Assembly (NCBI RefSeq): GCF_037325665.1
Contig: NC_090245.1
Span: 48,607,269 to 48,671,268 of the forward strand
DNA: 64,000 nt
DNA from: Littorina saxatilis
Taxonomy: Eukaryota > Mollusca > Gastropoda > Littorinimorpha > Littorinidae
Direction: 5' to 3'
Below are positions 55,973-64,000 of the stretch, one piece after another. A program made the translations under genes and the position numbers. Each line of letters opens with the position of its first letter. Within the stretch, counting starts at the first letter, position 1. The notes under the pieces are model-generated. The model saw only the letters and a program-made list of their open reading frames with translations. It was not told the origin of the DNA and searched no databases.

Positions 55973-58900
55973 TCGGTCTCTCAAATAGACTTAGTCGCCC
56001 GAAGCTGTCCCGTCTACATTTTCCTTTTAATGATCCTGTAATATAAATGAGGGCAGTTAAACGATGCAAATCCTAAGTGCCTCACAATAATGACATTGTA
56101 ATGTAACATGACTCCCTGATTCTCTCTGCACTTTCCTTTCAATGATCATGCCATTTGTCTACAGGTAACTACAAGCTGCCGATCCTGTTCACAGTGGATC
56201 GTACGCGTGATGGCAATGTGTACAGCAGTCGCAGCATCAAGGCCATGCAGGAAGGGAGAGCAATCTTCACCATGCAGGCCTCCTTCAAGACAGGGGAGAC
56301 AGACCCCTTCCAACACCAGTTCACCATGCCTGCAGTTCCCTCCCCTGAGGAGTGCACTGACATCACACAGCTACTGACCAAAGCAGTCGGGTCAGTGGTG
56401 ATAATGTTTTGTCTTTCCCCGTCTTTCAAACTTACACAAGCACCCCATCACAAATAGCCATCAGGCTGTCTTTCATTATATTCTTCCTCTGTTGTTGCCT
56501 TTTTCGTCCTGCGAATGCCGTTCTTGTTTTCCATTTTCTGTCATTTATGTCCAATGTCAGTAAACTGTTTCTAGACTTTAACTTTTGGAAGGGTGTCCTT
56601 AAGTGTGCATTTTGTAGTGATTCGCAGTTGTCTGTTGTGAAAAGTTATGTCTGTGGCTGTGGTGATGCCTCCCGGGAGAGGGATAGTTTGGACTTGCACA
56701 CGCTCATCAAGGGACATTATTCAGAGTAATCAAAGATGAATCAGACCACCGTCTTATTTACAAAAGCCGATAAGGTAGCTTTTTTTGGGTGTACTTTTAA
56801 GCTTTAGTGCCTACTGGGTTAAATGGTTTTATACTTGTCAATTTCAGTCCTCATATCAGTTGATATTTGAATAAATAATAATAATTTGAAAAAAACCACC
56901 AGAAAAGTTTTGTTTTATTTGTTTTCTATTTTTTTATTTTATCAAATACTTTCAATCTGAGCATAATTGACAGTACAGTGGATACAAGCAAGTCCACAAT
57001 GACAAACTATGTGCTCACCACTTTTCACTTGCTGAGTAGGTCAGAGAAGAAGGCCATCGAGTACCAGAAGGGGATGAGTCACCGGCTGTCCAAGGAGCAG
57101 ATGTCCATCCTGCGGCGTCCAGTGGGCGAGTACTACAGCCCCTCCCCCCTCCCCCCACGTCGCTGTGTGTGGATCAAGGCCGCTGGACACCTAGGTCAGT
57201 GCCGATCAGTTCAGTTCATGAAATTAACCAACGTCAAAGCATGCACACACACACGCAGACAAGATAGACAGACACAGACACAAGATAGACAGACACAGAT
57301 AGGTAGACACATGAGCGCGCGCGCACACACACACACACACCACATCCACACACACACGCACACACGTTTTGTTCAGCTCCGCAACAGGGTTGTGCCGGCT
57401 CTACGTCAGTCTACCTGTTGCTGGGTATACAGTCATCATGCTTTACAATATATACCTTTAAGGATGCAGTGTTACACCAGGTTATACTATACCTGATTAC
57501 ACTATACCTAGTGATACCATACCTGGTTATAACTTATACTATACCTGATACTATACCTGGTTATACTTCACCTGGTTATACTTCACTTGGTTTTACATAC
57601 TATGGTACTACATGGATACCTGGTTACTGTCACAGGTGATGACTACAAAATGCACCAGTGCTGTGCGGCCTTCATGTCCGACTACCTGCTACTCGGCACG
57701 GCTATCATGCCCTACACAGGGGGACACATTCAGGCCGGGAGGAACTTCTTCATGACGTCAGTGGACCATGCCGTGTGGTTCCACTCTGAGTTCCGTGCTG
57801 ACGATTGGCTGCTGTACGAGATGGAGAGTCCCGTTTGTGGTCAGTTTTTTTGCTGTTCCTTATCTGCCCTCAGGGAGGTGTGGAGGGTGGAGTATGGGGC
57901 GACATTAATTTCATGCACTCAAAGGGGCAACCACTTCTTTATCCTGGGACAACTGTGCAATGGAAGGCCTCTGATGAGAGGACGCCTTTCTTTGAAGGCC
58001 ACCTTTTATGTCCCATTTTTGGTCCCATTTTCTATTATCTCTACCAAAATATGCATGACAGGCCACCTGCAATGTAGGGACACTTTTGGCTGGTCACAAG
58101 GGTGTCCTTTCATCACAGGTACCACTGTGTATGTTTGTAGCCACCAGCATTGAGGCTTGTTGTTGGACTCTTTACAGCATTGTGGCTTGTTGTTAGACTC
58201 TTTACAGCATTGAGGCTTGTTGTTAGACTCTTTACAGCATTGTGGCTTGTTGTTAGACTCTTTACAGCATTGAGGCTTGTTGTTAGACTCTTTACAGCAT
58301 TGTGGCTTGTTGTTGGACTCTTTACAGCATTGTGGCTTGTTGTTAGACTCTTTACAGCATTGAGGCTTGTTGTTGGACTCTTTACAGCATTGAGGCTTGT
58401 TGTTAGACTCTTTACAGCATTGAGGCTTGTTTTTAGACTCTTTACAGCATTGTGGCTTGTTGTTGGACTCTTTACAGCATTGTGGCTTGTTGTTAGACTC
58501 TTAACAGCATTGAGGCTTGTTGTTGGACTCTTAACAGCATTGAGGCTTGTTGTTGGACTCTTTACATAATTGAGGCTTGTTGTTAGACTCTTTACAGCAT
58601 TGAAGCTTGTTGTTAGACTCTTTACAGCATTGAGGCTTGTTGTTAGACTCTTTACAGCATTGTGGCTTGTTGTTGGACTCTTAACAGCATTGAGGCTTGT
58701 TGTTGGACTCTTTACATCATTGTGGCTTGTTGTTAGACTCTTTACAGCATTGAGGCTTGTTGTTAGACTCTTTACAGCATCGAGGCTTGTTGTTGGACTC
58801 TTTACAGCATTGAGGCTTGTTGTTAGACTCTTTACAGCATTGTGGCTTGTTGTTTTAGACTCTTTACAGCATTGAGGCTTGTTGTTAGACTCTTTACAGC

Positions 58901-59835
58901 ATTGTGGCTTGTTGTTGGACTCTTTACAGCATTGTGGCTTGTTGTTAGACTCTTTACAGCATTGAGGCTTGTTGTTGGACTCTTAACAGCATTGAGGCTT
59001 GTTGTTAGACTCTTTACAGCATTGAGGCTTGTTGTTAGACTCTTTACAGCATTGTGGCTTGTTGTTGGACTCTTTACAGCATTGTGGCTTGTTGTTGGAC
59101 TCTTAACAGCATTGAGGCTTGTTGTTGGACTCTTTACATCATTGAGGCTTGTTGTTAGACTCTTTACAGCATTGTGGCTTGTTGTTGGACTCTTTACAGC
59201 ATTGTGGCTTGTTGTTAGACTCTTTACAGCATTGAGGCTTGTTGTTAGACTCTTTACAGCATATTGTGGCTTGTTGTTGGACTCTTTACAGCATTGTGGC
59301 TTGTTGTTGGACTCTTATAACAGCATTGAGGCTTGTTGTTGGACTCTTTACATCATTGAGGCTTGTTGTTAGACTCTTTACAGCATTGAGGCTTTTCACA
59401 GTTTTAACCCGACATCTATAGTGAATGGAAATCTTACAAAGCCTGACAGAGCTTGTACTGTTGGTCTCTGTTACTACAACATGGGAGTGTGCCCACGAGA
59501 AGCAAACACAGTACTAGACATACATGATCCTGACAGTAATGACATCTTTTCCATTATTTGAAACTTATGATAGTGTATGATAAATCAGTGCTGTGCCCCC
59601 CATACCCCCCCCCCCCCCCCACCCCCACCCCAACATTTGTTATCAATGTGATTGCAGTATTGCAGTGTCTTAGATATAATTTGCTGATTGTCCACCAGGA
59701 GAGGGGCGAGCGTTCAACACCGGACGTATGTGGACACGAGATGGCCGCCTTGCAATCTCAGTGGCCCAGGAGGGCGTCATTCGAACACGCAAATCAGAGC
59801 CGGAGGGGTCTGACCCACCCAAGTCCAAGTTATGA
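54082..59835 (+). CDS. ACOT8: Acyl-CoA thioesterase 8 (peroxisomal), 6 exons
   Basis: Exons: 54082-54197, 54890-55029, 56165-56390, 57040-57194, 57636-57839, 59699-59835. The borders are AG/GT, the phases fit, and the total is 978 bp, giving 325 residues (human ACOT8 has 319). It hydrolyses acyl-CoAs to free acid and CoA in peroxisomes, in fatty-acid and bile-acid-type side-chain oxidation. It is a double hot-dog fold of the TesB family. The first domain has [17 protein letters not shown] and [16 protein letters not shown] (residues 53-90). The second has [20 protein letters not shown] and [20 protein letters not shown], with Asp256 as the likely catalytic acid, Ser277 in MESP and Gln304 in VAQEGVIR. 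The last three residues are SKL, a classical peroxisomal PTS1 signal, right before TGA. The ATG at 54082 follows AAGATGG, and the N-terminal 25 residues are acidic and poorly conserved. Neighbouring UNC93A has no functional link that I know of. Confidence 0.95.
54667..54820. repeat. (CA)n/(CAGA)n microsatellite, ACOT8 intron 1
   Basis: Compound CA run ending 70 bp before the exon 2 acceptor. Confidence 0.95.
55204..55461. mobile_element. piggyBac-type MITE, ACOT8 intron 2
   Basis: Flanked by TTAA. The ends TTAACTCATTGTCTCCC and GGGGTAGAAAGTGTTAA are inverted and imperfect. 258 bp, non-coding. TTAA plus a C/T-rich terminus is the piggyBac pattern. Confidence 0.5.
55795..55971. repeat. (CT)n then (CA)n microsatellite, ACOT8 intron 2
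   Basis: TCTG/TCTC units followed by about 60 bp of CA. Confidence 0.95.
57470..57605. repeat. Short tandem TATACCTGGT repeats before ACOT8 exon 5
   Basis: Imperfect units of TATACCTGGTTATACT run to 30 bp before the acceptor CTGTCACAG at 57635, and the last unit resembles the acceptor region itself (ATACCTGGTTACTGTCACAG). Confidence 0.75.
58150..59392. repeat. 30-bp minisatellite in ACOT8 intron 5
   Basis: About 41 units of CATTGWGGCTTGTTGTTRGA followed by CTCTTTACAG. Each unit contains a pyrimidine-rich stretch ending TTTACAG|C, a good imitation of a splice acceptor. Because the period is a multiple of three, long leucine/valine frames (LVVRLFTAL) arise; these are not genes. Confidence 0.95.
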
Positions 59836-60990
59836 TCCTGTGTGATAGGCTGTCGACATTGCTGGGGATATTTTCATGTATTTTTATACAGTGTGTCATT
59901 CCACATAACATCTTGCATGAACTGAATTACGGTCAGTGTTACAATTGTCACACACACACACACACACACATACGCACACATTCTCTCTATCTCACACCTA
60001 CGTACATGGGCGCATGCAAATGCACACACATACAATCACAAAGTATTCGTCGGTAATCAATAGAAAGTATCTCTGATTTCTGGCGAAATTCTCTTTCTCT
60101 ATCTCACACCTACATAGGTACATGTACACACATACACACACACAATCACAAATTCGTTGGTAATCCATAGAAAGTCTCACTGTTTATTGGCGTAAAAAAA
60201 GAAGAAAAAAAAGACAATTGAACAGTTAGTCTGGAAGATGAGTATTTCCCAATGATAACACTTACTTACTTACTGCCTTTCACGCCTGGTGGCGTGTAGG
60301 GCAGCGAAATGATAACACAGGTGCTCAAAAAACGATTCTGCGAAAACAGCATCTAAAGTTTTCCCAATGATGTCAATGTTAATAAATGTGAAAATCATCA
60401 CTTTATTGCAAAGAACAGGATAACAGTGACAAAATAAACATCACATAATGATTCTATTGTTCAAAGTACACAAACATGCTGAGAAAGAAAAACACATTTT
60501 TGGACCAAAAGTTTGTGCTGCTCTACCTGGATCAGTCGGTCTGAGAGTTTATTTTAACATGTCCGACAAATGCAGGGCTTCTAATTAACAGCCAAGTATA
60601 ATGCATCACTAGCTACAGTCCCGTGGAGACTGAAGGTGTCCCATTGCTGAATAGTATTATTCCCACATTCTTTTGTTCTTAGTTCCCAGAATTCCCAGTA
60701 AATCTTCTTTATTTATAAGATCCCGGCGAATCCAACATGTTATTCAACTTATTGTAAACAGAAACATAAGCAATCCTCTTTAAATAACTAATCCTGTAAG
60801 TTGAAGACGACTTTGGTATATTTTTGGCATAAAACAGTGATTGGATGTTATGAACTACATGTACAACTGACTGCGAGTCACAGTTTGTGTATCTAATTGT
60901 CTTTTTCTGGTTGCCGCTGTTCAGTCAGCTTTCCATTTAAAGAGCAGATGATACTGTATAACGTTAACTGTGCTAACATTAAATCGATGT
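59836..60990. other. ACOT8 3' flank
   Basis: Contains a roughly 115-bp duplication around (CA)n (59975-60175: CTATCTCACACCTACRTA, AATCACAAA, GGTAATC). It also has GCCTTTCACGCCTGGTGGCG near 60278. AATAAA-like signals lie near 60380 and 60435. No gene. Confidence 0.4.
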
Positions 60991-60994
60991 AGGT

Positions 60995-61295
60995 TTAACC
61001 TTTGCCGGATGCCGCTTTTGACTACACACTCCCGACGATGCGGGTTTGTCTGAACCCATACATTTGAAAGAGGGTTTTTACCGTTTATTCCTCTAACGAC
61101 GATGCGGGTTTGTCTGAACCCATACATTTGAAAGAGGGTTTTTACCGTTTATTTCTCTAACGACGGGGTGGGTTCAGGGAAACCCACAGCGCTACTTCAG
61201 TGGTTGCATCGAGTTTCTCCCTTCACCGACCTCTTGCAGGGGAAGGAGAGGGGGAGGGAGAGGGGGAGGGAGAGACTGAGAGAGACTGAGAGACT

Positions 61296-61327
<32 letters not shown>

Positions 61328-62187
61328 CTAAGAAAGAGAGAGAGAGAGAGAGACTAAGAAAGAGAGAGAGAGAGACTAAGAAAGAGAGAGAGAGACTAAG
61401 AAAGAGAGAGAGAGAGATTAAGAGAGAGAGAGAGTCTAAGAAAGAGAGTGAGAGACTAAGAAAGAGAGAGAGAGAGACTAAGAAAGAGAGAGAGGGAGAC
61501 TAAGAAAGAGAGAGAGAGAGAGACTAAGAAACTTCAAAGAGAGAGAGACTAAGAAAGAGAGAGAGAGACTAAGAAAGAGAGAGAGACTAAGAAAGAGAGA
61601 GAGAGACTAAGAAAGAGAGAGAGACTACGAAAGAGAGAGAGAGAGAGAGAGACTAAGAAAGAGAAAGAGAGAGAGAGAGAGACTAAGAAAGAGAGAGAGA
61701 CTAAGAAAGATAGAGAGAGAGAGACAAATAAAGAGAGAGAGAGAGACAAATAAAGAGAGAGAGAGAGAGACTAAGAAAGAGAGAGAGAGAGACTAAGAAA
61801 GAGAGAGAGAGAGACTAAGAAAGAGAGAGAGGGAGACTAAGAAAGAGAGAGAGACTAAGAAAGAGAGAGAGAGAGACAAAGAAAGAGAGAGAGAGACTAA
61901 GAAAGAGAGAGAGAGAGACTAAGAAAGAGAGAGAGAGAGACTAAGAAAGAGAGAGAGAGAGAGACTAAGAAAGAGAGAGAGAGACAAAGAAAGAGAGAGA
62001 GAGACTAAGAAAGAGAGAGAGAGACTAAGAAAGAGAGAGAGAGACTAAGAGAGAGAGAGAGAGACTAAGAAAGAGAGAGAGAGAGAGACTAAGAAAGAGA
62101 GAGAGAGACTAAAAAAGAGAGAGAGACTAAGAAAGAGAGAGAGAGAGACTAAGAGAGAGAAAGAGAGACTAAGAAAGAGAGAGAGAC

Positions 62188-62226
<39 letters not shown>

Positions 62227-63520
62227 AAGAAAGAGAGAGAGAGACTAAGAGAGAGAGAGAGAGAGAGACTAAGAAAGAGAGAGAGAGAGACTAAGAAAGA
62301 GAGAGAGAGATTAAGAAAGAGAGAGAGAGAGACTAAGAAAGAGAGAGAGAGACTAAGAAAGAGAGAGAGAGACTAAGAAAGAGAGAGAGAGAGACTATGA
62401 AAGAGAGAGAGAGAGAGACTATGAAAGAGAGAGAGAGAGAGAGACTAAGAAAGAGAGAGAGAGAGAGACTAAGAAAGAGAGAGAGAGACTAAGAAAGAGA
62501 GAGAGAGAGAGACTAAGAAAGAGCTAGAGAGAGAGAGAGAGAGACTAAAAAAGAGAGAGAGAGACTAAGAAAGAGAGAGAGAGACTAAGAAAGAGAGAGA
62601 GAGAGACTAAGAAAGAGAGAGAGAGAGACTAAGAAAGAGAGAGAGAGACTAAGAAAGAGAGAGAGAAAGAGAGACTAAGAAAGAGAGAGAGACTAAGAGA
62701 GAGAGAGAGAGACTAAGAAAGAGAGAGAGACTAAGAGAGAGAGAGAGAGACTAAGAAAGAGAGAGAGAGAGACTAAGAAAGAGAGAGAGAGAGACTAAGA
62801 AAGAGAGAGAGAGACTAAGAAAGAGAGAGAGCGAGAGACTAAGAAAGAGAGAGAGATAGACTAAGAGAGAGAGAGACAAAGAAAGAGAGAGAGAGAGACT
62901 AAGAAAGAGAGAGAGAGAGACTAAGAAAGAGAGACAGAGAGAGAGACTAAGAGAGAGAGACAGAGAGAGAGACTAAGAGATAGAGACAGAGAGAGACAGA
63001 GAGAGAGACAGACAGAGAGAGAGACAGACAGAGAGAGAGAGACAGAGACAGACAGTCAGATAGACAGACAGTCAGATAGACGGATAGACGGATAGACAGA
63101 CAGACAGACAGACAGAGCAACTGACAACAGACATACAGACAGAGAGATACGGACAGACAAACAGAGAGACAGACAGTCTCTAGGAGACAAACAGGCAGAC
63201 AGACACTGTTCCGCCGCTTTGGTAATTATGGGTGTAGCAGAACCCGCGCCGTCGGCAGAGGGATAGTTACAATAACTACTACTCTTTAAAAGTATGGGTA
63301 TGTGTGAACCCGCGCCATCGGTAGTGTTTATGTAAATTATCATAATCAATTAATTCTGATGTTTTGTCATGTACACACTAAAAATTTGCAGACAGAGAGC
63401 AAATTAGGTGTGTGAGAGATACTTAAAATTTCAAAACGATACCTTTAATATTTCCAGAGTTACAATGATTTTAGTGTGTCTCTGGGTACAGGTGAACCCA
63501 GGAAGCACGGCAAAGGTTAA
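60995..63520. mobile_element. TTAA-flanked element (piggyBac-type ends) holding a satellite
   Basis: TTAACCTTTGCCG at the left is mirrored by CGGCAAAGGTTAA at the right. Inside, a CGATGCGGGTTTGTCTGAAC, CCATACATTTGAAAGAGGG unit occurs twice at the left (61033-61160). Inverted relatives lie at the right (about 63225-63320). Between the arms lies 1.9 kb of purine-only repeat. No transposase. It is a non-autonomous element. Confidence 0.6.
61240..63120. repeat. 1.9-kb polypurine array, (GAGACTAAGAAAGAGA)n
   Basis: Almost all units are GAGAGACTAAGAAAGAGA with varying numbers of GA, fading at the right into GACAGACAGATAGACG. Apart from the CTA in each unit, one strand is nearly all purine. Arginine/glutamate-lysine frames across it are artefacts. 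Confidence 0.96.
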
Positions 63521-64000
63521 GTAAGCCTTTTATGGTTGCATTTGTTTCAGCAAAAAGTATACGTGAGTGTTACAGGCACACGCATGTCTTTGAAAGACGA
63601 GGTTAGTAATTTGCTTTTACCAAGTTGTTTGTGTAAATTCCAGGTATTTTCAGGCTTGTTTGTTTCTAGTTGTAGAAATGGATGTTATTGTTGTAAAATT
63701 GCCATACTTTGTTTTAATGAAAAGTTAAACAGTTCATGTCTGTCTGTGTACTGCATGGACAGTCGTAACCTTACTTCTTGTCCTGTGTGTGAGTGTTTTT
63801 GTAGTCTGTACAGGGAATGCACAATGGCACCACTTCTGTACAGGCATTGTACAATGCAAGTCATTTATCTGTGTTGTCTGTGATATACATATCTGTCATG
63901 GAAATGGCCATCTGAATTCATGTACATAGGTTTTGGTAACAACTAGATGTGATACTGCAGTTAGAAAAAGCTTTAAGCCGCGGAAGAGGATAGACGAAAT
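63521..64000. other. Right edge, nothing firm
   Basis: A 115-codon open frame (63536-63883, cysteine-rich) has no start context, domain or homology that I recognise and reads like 3'UTR or chance. No repeat structure seen. Confidence 0.3.

Noticed and set aside
58150-59421. Long open frames of repeating LVVRLFTAL residues
   Set aside because: They come from a 30-bp tandem repeat whose period is a multiple of three. There is no start context, and it lies within ACOT8 intron 5.
63536-63883. 115-codon cysteine-rich open frame
   Set aside because: No recognisable domain, start context or splice structure; likely chance or 3'UTR.

Overview
This is a eukaryotic, animal window, most likely from a gastropod mollusc and possibly a Littorina-like caenogastropod. 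That placement is inference from the intron-rich genes, the tRNA-derived SINE body and the repeat families, not from a database match. Coding DNA is only a few percent. The rest is transposable elements, foldback repeats, minisatellites and long (CA)n, (GA)n and (CT)n tracts. I saw no LTR retroelement, Polinton, other virus-like element or toxin gene.

Two host genes can be read exon by exon on the + strand. A UNC93A-like membrane protein (31517-46085) has 8 coding exons and 475 codons, with all splice phases consistent. A peroxisomal acyl-CoA thioesterase 8 (ACOT8, 54082-59835) has 6 exons and 325 codons, and ends in the peroxisomal signal SKL. Upstream, 17561-18417 holds only the last two exons of a second UNC93A paralogue, so the locus was tandemly duplicated. 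Its earlier exons are not in the 17.5 kb before them.

0-12.3 kb is transposon territory. It holds a broken THAP/DDE_4 transposase gene cut by a dimeric repeat, a TAA-flanked MITE, two near-identical family B repeats, fragments of transposon-borne genes and a 467-bp tandem duplication. 12.3-17.4 kb holds an apparently intact Tc1 transposon and a 3.1-kb long-inverted-repeat element whose empty site survives next to it in a tandem copy. 17.5-22 kb has the UNC93A tail exons, a 62-bp minisatellite starting at their stop codon, and a LINE fragment split by another element. 22-30.6 kb has hairpin MITEs and simple repeats, with no gene recognised. 30.6-46.1 kb is UNC93A, whose introns carry minisatellites, MITEs and a LINE-in-SINE nest. 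47-53.5 kb is a cluster of family A repeats. 53.7-60 kb is ACOT8. 61-63.5 kb is a TTAA-flanked element filled with a purine-only array.

The most interesting signal is that three unrelated-looking repeat families (A, B and C) share one terminal plan. Each starts with a 5' hairpin whose first arm returns inverted near the 3' end. That copy is followed by a short GC-rich hairpin and an identical CTTGTT end. This is the layout of Helentron-type rolling-circle non-autonomous elements. Two head-to-tail dimers with the same junction, and matched changes at both ends of a family A subfamily, support it.
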